In this document: piece by piece, positions 1 to 7,433 of the stretch | Layout: each line of letters begins with the position of its first letter | Numbering within the stretch: the stretch's first letter is position 1 | Position numbers and translations under genes: made by a program | DNA from: Candidatus Saccharimonadota bacterium | Lineage (GTDB): Bacteria; Patescibacteriota; Saccharimonadia; Saccharimonadales; Saccharimonadaceae | Assembly (NCBI GenBank): GCA_017404335.1 | Contig: JAFRCN010000002.1 | Location: 1-64,000, forward strand | Length of the DNA: 64,000 nt | Direction: 5' to 3' | The notes under the pieces: generated by a model | Told to the model about the DNA's origin: nothing | What the model saw: only the letters and a program-made list of their open reading frames with translations | The model's database searches: none

Positions 1-48
1 CCATATAATCTATTAACGAAGAATGCGATTAGTGGTCCTTGGAAGCAT

Positions 49-92
49 TAAAAAACCGCACTTAATTTCAACTTTGTGAAATCAAATGCGGT
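49..92 (-). terminator. Intrinsic terminator of the tRNA cluster
   Basis: Read on the minus strand, a stem-loop with CCGCA/TGCGG at its base and an inner ATTTCA/TGAAAT helix is followed by a run of six or more T. It lies just downstream of the tRNA-Tyr 3' end, so it ends the tRNA-Thr/tRNA-Tyr transcript. Positions 1-48 show no gene that I can recognise. Confidence 0.7.
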
Positions 93-108
93 ATCTTAAG
101 GGCTAAAT

Positions 109-194
109 TGGTGCTGGAGGTAGGACTCGAACCTACGAAGCTCGAAGCGCGAGAGATTTACAGTCTCTTGTCATTGCCACTAGACGACTCCAGC
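109..194 (-). tRNA. trnY: tRNA-Tyr (anticodon GTA)
   Basis: Full cloverleaf on the minus strand: acceptor GCTGGAG/CTCCAGC, D arm, anticodon stem AGAGA/TCTCT with loop CTGTAAA, a long type II variable arm, T arm GTAGG-TTCGAGT-CCTAC, discriminator A and encoded CCA (109-111). The G34 anticodon makes it a natural queuosine substrate, which fits queA, tgt and queH at the other end of the window. Confidence 0.97.
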
Positions 195-207
195 AATTTG
201 GTTCTTA

Positions 208-283
208 TGGAGCCGTGAGCCGGGTTTGAACCGGCGACCTTCGCCTTACCATGGCGACGCTCTGCCAACTGAGCTATCACGGC
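208..283 (-). tRNA. trnT: tRNA-Thr (anticodon GGT)
   Basis: Minus-strand cloverleaf: acceptor GCCGTGA/TCACGGC, D arm GCTCAGTTGGCAGAGC, anticodon stem TCGCC/GGCGA with loop ATGGTAA (anticodon GGT), T arm GCCGG-TTCAAAC-CCGGC and encoded CCA (208-210). It lies 13 bp upstream of tRNA-Tyr on the same strand, so the two are probably co-transcribed. Confidence 0.97.
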
Positions 284-390
284 ATATTGCTATATGCCAA
301 ACTTTTTTGGAATCGTTTAGTTCAATTTTTTAAGGTGGAATCTCTTATATCTCTACGACCTTTAGCCCAGTTTTTCAATAGGGGTGAGTG

Positions 391-435
391 TCTGTCCTTA
401 CCATGGATGCGCTCTACCAACTGAGCTATCGCGGC
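391..435 (-). pseudogene. Truncated tRNA-Thr (GGT), 5' half only
   Basis: The minus strand repeats the 5' half of the intact tRNA-Thr at 208-283: GCCGCGA acceptor strand, D arm GCTCAGTTGGTAGAGC and an anticodon loop ATGGTAA. The anticodon stem keeps only three of five pairs. There is no T arm, no 3' acceptor strand and no CCA; the following bases (about 300-390) have no tRNA character. An extended -10 (458-463) still lies upstream, so the fragment is probably transcribed as the leader of the tRNA cluster. Confidence 0.8.
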
Positions 436-457
436 AAGAGAAAAATGATCTATATGT

Positions 458-466
458 ATTGTAGCA
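458..466 (-). promoter_or_regulatory. Extended -10 of the tRNA cluster
   Basis: The minus strand reads TGC-TACAAT, an extended -10, about 22 bases before the tRNA-Thr remnant. No good -35 is visible at 17 bp spacing (TTCATT). It would drive remnant, tRNA-Thr and tRNA-Tyr as one transcript. Confidence 0.5.
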
Positions 467-533
467 TATTTTTCTTAAAAAATGAATATAATGGAGAAAA
501 TTGTGCCAAATTCTGGCTGAAACTGGTGCTAGC

Positions 534-562
534 TTGACTTTTTAGCGTAAGTGTGATATAAT
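534..562 (+). promoter_or_regulatory. Sigma70-type promoter
   Basis: TTGACT (534-539), a 17-bp spacer and TATAAT (557-562) preceded by TGA, so also an extended -10. It lies 26 bases before the AAGGAG ribosome site of the following gene. Confidence 0.8.
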
Positions 563-588
563 GAAAGTATCTAGTACTTTAAAAGGAG

Positions 589-1287
589 ATGGTCGGTTTG
601 TTTATTAACGTTCTGTATGATTTTTGGCTAAGCAAGATCGAGGTACTCGGAATCAAAGATGCCATTTCGGAGATTCAGATGAAACTTGAGCAGGAAGGGG
701 TTTCGGAAGACTTGAAGTTTCGATTGTTTGGAAAAACAGCCTTCTTTTCGGGAGACAAAGCATTTTCTGCCAACAGGCTTCTTGAGTCGGCAAGGTCATT
801 TTCGGTGAATGGAGATAACGACGTGGTCGATGCGAGCGACTTGGCAAGGATTATTCGGGAAGAGCCTTTCTTGAGTAAAAATGCCTTGACGCTTATGTTC
901 ACAACTCGTCAGATCGCTACGCCTCTGAGTAGCGATGCGGAGTGTCGCTATCGATTTTCTGATGATCGGATTTGCATTTTCAGTATGGCTCCGTACTACG
1001 AAGATCGTTTAGCATCGAATGATGAGTATCGCGTGATTAAGCTTGCGATCTGGAAGGAACTTGGCTTACTTCTTGGCGCAATGAGCCATCGGCGTAAGAA
1101 AATTATTTGGAACAACGGCACAATGGCTTGCACGAGTGAGCTCTGCGCGCTGAATCGGACAAATTCCATGATTCAGAAAATGGTGCTAGCGGAAATGTTA
1201 GATTCTGCGCATGTGGTTTATTGTCCATACTGCTTGGGTAATATCAAGCGTTTCTACCATCTACCGGCCAACATGACCCAGCCTTAG
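589..1287 (+). CDS. Archaemetzincin-like protein, zinc-binding histidines lost
   Basis: About 232 residues. The C-terminal half follows the archaemetzincin layout (HExxHxxGxxH, two cysteines, then CxxC): KELGLLLG at 156-163, H167, C181, C186 and CPYC at 212-215. Two of the three catalytic-site histidines are missing (W155-K156-E157 replaces the first H-E, L160 the second), so peptidase activity is unlikely; the CxxC zinc knuckle may still fold. The AAGGAG ribosome site abuts the ATG at 589, so the real start may be TTG at 598. The gene has its own promoter and terminator. The family assignment rests on motif order only, and another metal-free scaffold protein is possible. Confidence 0.5.
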   Translation: MVGLFINVLYDFWLSKIEVLGIKDAISEIQMKLEQEGVSEDLKFRLFGKTAFFSGDKAFSANRLLESARSFSVNGDNDVVDASDLARIIREEPFLSKNALTLMFTTRQIATPLSSDAECRYRFSDDRICIFSMAPYYEDRLASNDEYRVIKLAIWKELGLLLGAMSHRRKKIIWNNGTMACTSELCALNRTNSMIQKMVLAEMLDSAHVVYCPYCLGNIKRFYHLPANMTQP

Positions 1288-1300
1288 GGCTGGGTTTTTC
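1276..1300 (+). terminator. Intrinsic terminator overlapping a stop codon
   Basis: ACCCAGCC-TTAG-GGCTGGGT followed by TTTTTC. The stop codon TAG of the upstream gene lies in the loop, so the terminator is partly coding. Confidence 0.9.
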
Positions 1301-1340
1301 TTTTTATTCTTCCATGTTATAATAAGAAAAAGGAGGATTT

Positions 1341-2102
1341 ATGTTTAATTTGAAGGGAAAAATAGCTGTAGTTTCAGGAGCGTCTTCCGGACTTGGGCAA
1401 CAGATGGCTTTAGCTTTAGCTCGACAAGGAGCTAGTCTTGCGATTCTGGCGCGAAGGAAAGAACGGTTAGATGAGTTTAAACCGAAACTAATCGAAGCAG
1501 GGGCGAAAGAGGTTCTGGCGATTAAATGCGATGTAACTTCTACGGAAGATATTAATTCGGCGGCGAAGGAAGTCGAAAAGAAGTTTAAGAGGGTTGACAT
1601 ATTATTAAACTGCGCTGGGTCGTCGAAAGATAAGGGAGTCTTAGAAATGGAGGACGACGAATGGGATTTTACCATTGCGACGGACCAGACTAGCGTATTC
1701 AAGATGACACGGGCGTTTGCGCGGATTATGAAGAAAAATCATTACGGTAGGATTATCAATATCGCATCGATGTATGGGCTGGTTGGAAATACTGAGATTC
1801 ACACTGTTGCTTATCATACTTCGAAGGGCGCGGTGGTAAATTTTACGCGCGCAGTGGCGGCGGAATTGGCGCTAGACGGGATTACTTGTAACGCAATTTG
1901 TCCGGGGTATTTTGAAACGGAGCTGACGAAAGCAGTGCTAGATACGCCGAGATTCCAGGAGTTTGCAAAATCGCATGTGCCGATGCAAAGGTATGGAAAA
2001 CCGGGCGAATTGGACGCTGCGGTAGTGTTTCTAGCTTCGGAAGAGGCTTCGTATGTGACAGGGTTAATTATGCCAGTAGACGGCGGGTATACGGCCATAT
2101 AA
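1341..2102 (+). CDS. Short-chain dehydrogenase/reductase (FabG-like)
   Basis: 253 residues, the usual SDR length. A Rossmann fold starts with GASSGLGQ (13-20), the NAG-type motif is NCAG (90-93), and the catalytic set is S143, Y158 and K162 (YHTSK). It ends with the [12 protein letters not shown] segment common to 3-oxoacyl-ACP reductases. It should reduce a keto group or oxidise an alcohol with NAD(P)H in the cytosol; the substrate cannot be told from sequence. A strong AGGAGG ribosome site (1331-1336) sets the start, and TATAAT at 1318-1323 lies just upstream. Rubrerythrin follows 13 bp downstream, so the two probably share a transcript. Confidence 0.9.
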   Translation: MFNLKGKIAVVSGASSGLGQQMALALARQGASLAILARRKERLDEFKPKLIEAGAKEVLAIKCDVTSTEDINSAAKEVEKKFKRVDILLNCAGSSKDKGVLEMEDDEWDFTIATDQTSVFKMTRAFARIMKKNHYGRIINIASMYGLVGNTEIHTVAYHTSKGAVVNFTRAVAAELALDGITCNAICPGYFETELTKAVLDTPRFQEFAKSHVPMQRYGKPGELDAAVVFLASEEASYVTGLIMPVDGGYTAI

Positions 2103-2115
2103 GAAAGGAGAAAAA

Positions 2116-2658
2116 ATGAATAAATATCATGGCACCAAGACTGAAGAAAACTTAAAGAAAGCTTTTGCAGGAGAGAGCGAGGCGAGGAATAAATATACCT
2201 ACTTTGCTTCTAAGGCGAAGAAAGATGGGTATGAGCAGATTGCGGCAATTTTTGAGGAGACGGCTGGAAACGAAAAAGAGCATGCGAAAATGTGGTTTAA
2301 GGAGCTTCACGGTGGAGCGGTTCCGGATACAACTGAAAATCTGAAGGCGGCGGCAGACGGAGAAAACTACGAGTGGACAGATATGTATAAAGAGTTCGCT
2401 GAAACGGCTCGCAAAGAAGGGTTTATCGAGCTTGCGGAAAAATTCGAAGGCGTGGCGAAAATCGAAAAAGCGCACGAGGAGAGATACCGAAAATTACTTA
2501 AAAATATTGAAGATAAAAAAGTCTTTTCGAGTGATGGGGAAGCGATTTGGGTGTGTCGGAATTGTGGGCATATCGTGATCGGTCGCGAAGCGCCTGAGAT
2601 TTGCCCCGTTTGTAGCCATCCGCGAGCGTATTTTGAAATTAAGGCGACGAATTATTGA
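2116..2658 (+). CDS. rbr: Rubrerythrin
   Basis: 180 residues. The N-terminal four-helix ferritin-like domain carries the di-iron glutamates (the first in [11 protein letters not shown], another in [12 protein letters not shown], a second set in the [11 protein letters not shown] and [11 protein letters not shown] helices). The C-terminal rubredoxin-like domain has CRNCG and CPVC. Rubrerythrin reduces hydrogen peroxide to water in anaerobes, taking electrons through the rubredoxin iron site. It fits the oxygen-sensitive glycyl-radical reductase encoded at 9.3-12 kb. Its ribosome site is AAGGAG; it sits in a two-gene unit with the SDR. Confidence 0.95.
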   Translation: MNKYHGTKTEENLKKAFAGESEARNKYTYFASKAKKDGYEQIAAIFEETAGNEKEHAKMWFKELHGGAVPDTTENLKAAADGENYEWTDMYKEFAETARKEGFIELAEKFEGVAKIEKAHEERYRKLLKNIEDKKVFSSDGEAIWVCRNCGHIVIGREAPEICPVCSHPRAYFEIKATNY

Positions 2659-2703
2659 AAAATTTGTTTAGATTAGATATAATACTATATAATATATAGT
2701 ATT
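2655..2703 (+). promoter_or_regulatory. tRNA-Thr promoter with AT-rich palindrome in the leader
   Basis: TTGAAA (2655-2660), 17-bp spacer, TATAAT (2678-2683). The -35 overlaps the rubrerythrin stop. Between -10 and the tRNA lies a 23-base near-perfect inverted repeat of only A, T, one C and one G (2681-2703, ATACTATATA/TATATAGTAT). It could be a 5' leader hairpin for tRNA processing or a protein-binding site. Confidence 0.65.
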
Positions 2704-2709
2704 ATATAT

Positions 2710-2785
2710 GCCGACTTAGCTCAGTTGGTAGAGTAACGGTTTTGTAAACCGTAGGTCGTCGGTTCAAGCCCGACAGTCGGCTCCA
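2710..2785 (+). tRNA. trnT: tRNA-Thr (anticodon TGT)
   Basis: Acceptor GCCGACT/AGTCGGC, D arm, anticodon stem ACGGT/ACCGT with loop TTTGTAA (anticodon TGT), T arm and encoded CCA (2783-2785). Its 3' 13 bases plus the following terminator are repeated 82 bp downstream. Confidence 0.97.
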
Positions 2786-2906
2786 TGAGAGAAAACAAGA
2801 GAGAACACAAAGTGTTCTCGATTTGTTTTCCGAATGGAGCAGGATGTACCCCGTACAGTCGGCTCCATGAGAGAAAACAAGAGAGAACACAAAGTGTTCT
2901 CGATTT
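2773..2906 (+). repeat. 52-bp direct repeat of tRNA-Thr 3' end and its terminator
   Basis: Positions 2773-2824 and 2855-2906 are identical. Each copy holds the tRNA 3' end (ACAGTCGGCTCCA), a spacer and the intrinsic terminator GAGAACAC-AAA-GTGTTCTC with downstream T. The 30 bp between them (2825-2854) contain no gene. A duplicated tRNA 3' end is the usual mark left by site-specific integration into a tRNA gene. With only 30 bp between copies it may instead be a simple tandem duplication. Confidence 0.9.
2801..2825 (+). terminator. Terminator of tRNA-Thr (first of two copies)
   Basis: GAGAACAC-AAA-GTGTTCTC, then GATTTG. The second copy (2883-2908) is followed by a better T run, GATTTTTG, so the distal copy is the stronger terminator. 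Confidence 0.75.
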
Positions 2907-2951
2907 TTGAATAGAATAGAAATTAGTCAAGTTTCGTGTTATAATTTTTTT

Positions 2952-4085
2952 ATGGAGATAATTTTAGGTGTAATGGGGGGAATTGTAATAATTCTTTTGG
3001 TAATTAATTTGATTCTGACGCTCAAGAAAAAACCGTCTAGCGAAAAGTCGGCTGATTTTCGGGAAATGGAAGAGAGACTAATTCGGGTAGAAGGGGAAGT
3101 TTCAAAAATTAACCCGGCGATTGACCGGAATTTTCGCGAGAACCGTAAAGAGATCGCGGATAATCTAGAAAGATTACAAAATGGCAATGAGAGGAAACTC
3201 GAAGAAATGCGTGAGACGGTCGACGAAAAATTGAAAGCTTCGGTCGAGAAAAGGTTTAACGAAAGCTTTAAATCGATTTCGAACCAATTGACGCAAGTTT
3301 ACCAAGGTTTAGGGGAGATGAAGAATCTAGCGACTGGAGTCGGAGATCTAAAGAAGGTAATGGAAGGGGTAAAGACGCGCGGAATCTACGGCGAGGTACA
3401 ACTCGGCGCGATTATTGAAGATACATTGAATAAAGCCCAGTACGAAGAGAACATTGTTACGAAAACTGGTTCAAATGACCGAGTTGAGTTCGCGGTCAAA
3501 ATGCCGGGGAAAGAATCGGATGTATATCTTCCAATTGATTCAAAATTTCCGGTCGAGAATTATTCGAGGTTAATTTCGGCGTACGACAATGGTGACAAGA
3601 ATGACATTTCCACCTATCAAAAAGCCTTAAGTGCGGACGTTAAAGAGCAGGCGAAAAAGATTTCGACGAAGTATATTGACCCGCCAAAAACGACGGACTT
3701 TGGGATTATGTTCGTACCGACGGAATCCTTATATGCGGAAATTATTCGAATATCGGGGCTGTCGGACGAAATTCGTCAAAAATATAACATTACGATTGCT
3801 TCGCCATCTACTCTGCCAGTGATGTTGTCGGGACTTTTGATGGGCTTTAGGACCGTAGCCATTGAAAAGCGCTCGGCGGAAGTTTGGCAAACACTCGGGG
3901 CGGTCAAAACGCAATTTTCAAAGTTTTCAGATTTACTTGAGGGTGTTCAGAAAAAACTCCAAGAATCAGCGAATAAAATTGAGTCAGCGAAGACAACTTC
4001 GAGGCAGATTGAGAGAAAGTTAAAGAATGTCGAGGAATTGCCGGAAAGTGATTCGGTTAAGCTAATTGGTGAAATTGATAACTAG
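2952..4085 (+). CDS. rmuC: RmuC family protein
   Basis: 377 residues. One N-terminal membrane helix (about 3-25), a long coiled coil (about 30-150), then the RmuC core with KTRGIYGEVQLG, DSKFPVENYSR and the PSTLPVMLSGLLMGF segment. RmuC proteins are predicted PD-(D/E)XK-type nucleases that limit recombination at inverted repeats, a point of interest beside the palindromic elements in this window. I place the start at ATG 2952: TATAAT at 2940-2945 (with TG before it) ends 6 nt upstream and there is no ribosome site, so the mRNA is probably leaderless. A TTG start at 2907 would run through the promoter. Its end overlaps the convergent signal peptidase by 4 bp. Confidence 0.9.
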   Translation: MEIILGVMGGIVIILLVINLILTLKKKPSSEKSADFREMEERLIRVEGEVSKINPAIDRNFRENRKEIADNLERLQNGNERKLEEMRETVDEKLKASVEKRFNESFKSISNQLTQVYQGLGEMKNLATGVGDLKKVMEGVKTRGIYGEVQLGAIIEDTLNKAQYEENIVTKTGSNDRVEFAVKMPGKESDVYLPIDSKFPVENYSRLISAYDNGDKNDISTYQKALSADVKEQAKKISTKYIDPPKTTDFGIMFVPTESLYAEIIRISGLSDEIRQKYNITIASPSTLPVMLSGLLMGFRTVAIEKRSAEVWQTLGAVKTQFSKFSDLLEGVQKKLQESANKIESAKTTSRQIERKLKNVEELPESDSVKLIGEIDN

Positions 4086-4750
4086 AAAGTTCTGATTTTA
4101 TCGAAGGGGAAGAGGCGGAAGACGACTGGGCCGATAATTCGGCAGTATGGAATCGTGCCAAGGCCGTTTCTAGAGTCCCAAGAATTTGAGCCTTCGCGGT
4201 TGTCGCCGGAAACGAATAGCTCACCTTCGGGGACGATAGTGTCGACTTCGCCGGAGGTATGTTCTTTCGGGCCGTCGGTTTCGGATTTCCGCCAGGTTTC
4301 GTCATAAATAAAACCGTCGGGATGTTCTTCATTATAGATGGTCATGATGCCGTCTTTAACTGTCACCCTCTCTCCCGGGAAGGCGATAACACGTTTAATA
4401 ATGTATTGGTCATTGACGTTTGAAGGGACACCACAGGTCATTGGGTTAGTTGCGCCATTCTCTTTATATTTTTTTACGGCTTCTTCGTCTTCATTTAGGA
4501 AGACAATGATTTGTCCGCGTTCGGGAATATATTCCTCACCGAGGAAGTGTGACCAAGACACTGCGGCGCGGTTTACAATAACACGGTCGTTGCCATGAAG
4601 AGTGTTTTCCATACTACCGCCGACGACGTTATACGAGCGATAAATATATGTATTGAGAAAAACCGTCCCCAGAATAATTGCGCCAATAAAAAAGGCTAAG
4701 CTAAGTAAATCTTTAAGCAAAGGATGTTTTTGCGAAAAAGTTGGTTGCAT
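4082..4750 (-). CDS. lepB: Signal peptidase I
   Basis: 222 residues, one N-terminal membrane helix (about 14-35). The catalytic serine is S46 in GGSMENTL and the general-base lysine K119 in YIIKRVIAFPGE; the SGDNREGSNSWDSR box E follows near the C terminus. It removes signal peptides from exported proteins at the outer face of the membrane; likely clients here include the surface proteins of the 24-35 kb region. Its start has a minus-strand TATAAT (4757-4762) 6 nt upstream with TGC before it, so the transcript is probably leaderless. Confidence 0.95.
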   Translation of the reverse strand: MQPTFSQKHPLLKDLLSLAFFIGAIILGTVFLNTYIYRSYNVVGGSMENTLHGNDRVIVNRAAVSWSHFLGEEYIPERGQIIVFLNEDEEAVKKYKENGATNPMTCGVPSNVNDQYIIKRVIAFPGERVTVKDGIMTIYNEEHPDGFIYDETWRKSETDGPKEHTSGEVDTIVPEGELFVSGDNREGSNSWDSRNGLGTIPYCRIIGPVVFRLFPFDKIRTF

Positions 4751-4806
4751 TTTTTCATTATAGCATTTTTAAGCTTATTTTAAAATATTTGCTATAATAT
4801 ATAAAT

Positions 4807-5589
4807 ATGGCGGACTTCGTATTAGTAAGAAAATCTCGAAATATCGCATCCTCGGCGGTGCATTTATTCCTTAATTTACTACTCGGAATCGGGACGGTAA
4901 TGATTACAATTTTATCGGGTAATCCGGCGCTCGGGATTATTTTAGTTTTGACTTCAAAATGGCGCGTATTTGCAGTTCGTGCACGGTATCTTTGGCTAAA
5001 TATCAAGGCCAATTTAGTCGATATTATTGTGGGGCTTTCGGTGGTGATTTTGACTTATCATGCTGGGGCGGCAGTTTTACCTGTCGATTTCGTGCTTGCG
5101 GGCTTTTATGTAATGTGGTTACTTGTAATCAAGTCGAAATCTTCTGAGGTGGCGATAATGGCGCAAGCTTTGATTGCGGTATTTCTTGGAGTGAGTGCGA
5201 CGGTGTTTATGACTACCTCGCTTGATCCGGTAGTTTTAAGCTTAATTTGTTTTATTATAGGTTATTCGGCAAGCCGACACATTTTAGCACAGAGTAGTGA
5301 CAAGGATTTTACTTTGTCGACGCTAGTTTGTGGGTTAGTCTTTGCAGAAGTTTCCCTAATTTCTTCGTTTTGGACTATTATATATACTTTTGGCGCGAGC
5401 GGAATCCGAATACCACAACTTGCGATTATCCTAACGATATTTGCATTCGTTTATATTTATGTACGCCAAGCCGTCGTGAAATATCAAGAAGATTTTCGGT
5501 TTCGACATATTTTGGGGCCGGTACTATTCGGGACGGTTTTAATCGCGATAATATTACTAGGGTTTAGCAATCCGATATTTAATTTGTAA
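4807..5589 (+). CDS. Predicted polytopic membrane protein
   Basis: 260 residues with about seven or eight hydrophobic helices and short loops; a basic loop ARYLWLNIKANL (around 58-69) and a conserved-looking SRHILAQSS turn. I recognise no family. ATG 4807 follows TATAAT (4793-4798) by 8 nt, so it is likely leaderless. It is divergent from signal peptidase and followed 19 bp later by htrA, which suggests a membrane or envelope role, but no function can be assigned. Confidence 0.75.
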   Translation: MADFVLVRKSRNIASSAVHLFLNLLLGIGTVMITILSGNPALGIILVLTSKWRVFAVRARYLWLNIKANLVDIIVGLSVVILTYHAGAAVLPVDFVLAGFYVMWLLVIKSKSSEVAIMAQALIAVFLGVSATVFMTTSLDPVVLSLICFIIGYSASRHILAQSSDKDFTLSTLVCGLVFAEVSLISSFWTIIYTFGASGIRIPQLAIILTIFAFVYIYVRQAVVKYQEDFRFRHILGPVLFGTVLIAIILLGFSNPIFNL

Positions 5590-5608
5590 TTTCTAAAAAG
5601 GAGGTAAA

Positions 5609-6823
5609 ATGAAAGAAATTAAAGAAGCGGAAGTTATTAAAGATGAAGAAAAGAAGGCGCGTCTAGAATTGCCGATAGATTCGGTAGACGTCTCGTCGAG
5701 CAAGCCGAAGGGGGCAAACGGTCTTGCGATTGCGATGTCGGCCCTCGCAGTAGTTTTATCTGGGGTAAGCGGGGTGTTTTCGTATTTAAGTTACGAAAAA
5801 GCTTCGACACCGATTACGTTTCTCGGGTCGGGGTCTGACGGCAACTCGGCGAATTTTGTCGAGGGCTCGATCGCGGATATTGCTTCGAAAGTGTCGAGTA
5901 GTGTGGTTTCGATTATCACGTCGACGAAAGTGCGAAGCTATTTCGGTGGGAGCTACGATTCTTCGGCGGCGGGGACGGGAGTGATTGTCTCGAGTGATGG
6001 ATACGTTTTGACTAATAAGCATGTAATTGAAGGGGCGACGACCATTACAGTCGTGGCGGCTGACGGGACGGCCTATGAGGAGGCTAAGGTTGTCGCGACG
6101 GACCCCTTGAACGATATCGCTTTTGTAAAGATAGATGGGGTTTCCGATTTGACTACGGCGACACTAGGTGATTCGAAGACAATTAACGTTGGTCAGCAGG
6201 TGATTGCGATTGGCAATGCGCTTGGCGAATACCAAAACACTGTGACTTCTGGGATTATTTCCGGGACTGGTCGTTCGGTGACGGCTTCGGACTCGTCTGG
6301 CTATATGTCTGAGACTCTAACTGACATGATCCAGACTGACGCAGCGATTAATTCGGGAAATTCTGGTGGACCTTTAGTAAATGCGGCGGGTGAAGTGATC
6401 GGAATTAATACTGCCACTTCGACAACGGCGGAGAATATGGGCTTCGCAATTCCGATTTCGAGCGTGAAGGGGATGCTTTCGCAGCTAGTTGAATCAGGGA
6501 AGGCGGAGCGAGCTTATGTTGGGGTGTATAGCTTAGACATCACTGCGGCGGTCGCGAAAGCCTACAATCTACCAGTTTCGGAAGGGTCGTATATATATAG
6601 TTCTTCGGCTTATTCGGCGGTGATTTCGGGAAGTCCGGCGGATAAAGCTGGATTAAAAGATAAAGATATTGTGACTGCAATAAATGGGGTCAAAGTCGGT
6701 AAAGCGGGCTCGATTTCTTCGATTGTGGGCGAATATAAGCCGGGCGATACGGTACAATTTACGGTAATTCGTGATGGTAAAGAAACGGCAGTAAATGTTA
6801 CTTTAGGCGCATATTCAAAATAA
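5609..6823 (+). CDS. htrA: HtrA/DegP-like serine protease
   Basis: 404 residues. A charged N-terminal tail is followed by a membrane anchor (about 36-60), a trypsin-like domain with catalytic H138 (TNKHV), D169 (DPLNDIAFVK) and S252 (GNSGGP), and a single C-terminal PDZ domain (about 305-400). Such proteases degrade or refold damaged proteins on the outer side of the membrane. A strong AAAGGAGG ribosome site sets the start. The 3' end overlaps prmC by 26 bp on the other strand, and its terminator lies inside prmC. Confidence 0.95.
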   Translation: MKEIKEAEVIKDEEKKARLELPIDSVDVSSSKPKGANGLAIAMSALAVVLSGVSGVFSYLSYEKASTPITFLGSGSDGNSANFVEGSIADIASKVSSSVVSIITSTKVRSYFGGSYDSSAAGTGVIVSSDGYVLTNKHVIEGATTITVVAADGTAYEEAKVVATDPLNDIAFVKIDGVSDLTTATLGDSKTINVGQQVIAIGNALGEYQNTVTSGIISGTGRSVTASDSSGYMSETLTDMIQTDAAINSGNSGGPLVNAAGEVIGINTATSTTAENMGFAIPISSVKGMLSQLVESGKAERAYVGVYSLDITAAVAKAYNLPVSEGSYIYSSSAYSAVISGSPADKAGLKDKDIVTAINGVKVGKAGSISSIVGEYKPGDTVQFTVIRDGKETAVNVTLGAYSK

Positions 6824-7433
6824 AACCAGTAATGTTTATTAGAAGATAGCCCTTTTTCTCAGCATAAAGGGCTATTTTGTCATGCTGGCAGGGGTCGGCT
6901 TCGAGGAGAAGGCGCGGGATTTTGAGAGCGGAGGCCTCGTCGATTAGTTCTTTGATGAGGGCGAGACCGCCGTCTTCAGCGAAGAGAGCGATTTCGGGTT
7001 CTTTTTTGAGAGAGTTGAGATCGAGCCAATCCCAAGTTTTATCGACATACGGGAGATTTGCGACAACTAAATCCGGTTTTAGCCGCTTAAGCTTGACATT
7101 TTTAATTAGGTGTGATATAATAAGAGATATAGGGGCGTTTTGCGCGCTCGCATTTTTTTTCGCAACTTTAAGGGCTTTTTCAGAGATGTCAGAGGCATAG
7201 ACGGTGGCTTCAGGAAGTTCTTTTTTAATGGTGATAGCAATACAGCCGGAGCCAGTACCGACGTCGAGAATGACTGGATTTTTGGGAAGTTCGCGACTAG
7301 GCGCTTTTATTCCGGGAAGAAAAGGCTTACTGGCAAGAGTTAAAACCGCGTCGATTAGCTGCTCGGTTTCGGGCCTTGGTATTAATACATCCGGTGTAAT
7401 AATAAAATCACGACCGTAAAAATTCACGTTCAT
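6798..7433 (-). CDS. prmC: PrmC, release-factor glutamine methyltransferase
   Basis: 211 residues, short for PrmC (about 280) because the N-terminal helical domain that grips the release factor is nearly gone. The SAM-binding motif is [12 protein letters not shown]. The glutamine-binding NPPY motif reads NLPY (VVANLPYVD), a variant whose effect is unknown. The substrate would be the GGQ glutamine of RF1, encoded just upstream; the two genes overlap by 26 bp and form an operon. An excellent promoter on the opposite strand and the htrA terminator both lie inside this coding region. Confidence 0.88.
   Translation of the reverse strand: MNVNFYGRDFIITPDVLIPRPETEQLIDAVLTLASKPFLPGIKAPSRELPKNPVILDVGTGSGCIAITIKKELPEATVYASDISEKALKVAKKNASAQNAPISLIISHLIKNVKLKRLKPDLVVANLPYVDKTWDWLDLNSLKKEPEIALFAEDGGLALIKELIDEASALKIPRLLLEADPCQHDKIALYAEKKGYLLINITGFILNMRLK
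6846..6879 (+). terminator. htrA terminator inside prmC
   Basis: ATAGCCCTTT and AAAGGGCTAT form a perfect 10-bp stem with a 10-base loop, followed by TTTTG. It ends htrA transcription while coding for the C-terminal part of PrmC on the other strand. Confidence 0.75.
7093..7121 (+). promoter_or_regulatory. Consensus promoter antisense to prmC
   Basis: TTGACA (7093-7098), exactly 17 bp, then TATAAT (7116-7121) preceded by TGTGA. This is a better match to the consensus than almost any other promoter here, yet it faces into the antisense strand of prmC and then prfA. No convincing plus-strand gene follows. Confidence 0.6.

Noticed and set aside
391-435. A third functional tRNA in the first cluster
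   Set aside because: No T arm, no 3' acceptor strand and a broken anticodon stem.
7140-7343. Plus-strand open frames downstream of the antisense promoter in prmC
   Set aside because: They have low-complexity, arginine- and phenylalanine-rich content, no ribosome site, and mirror the prmC codons.
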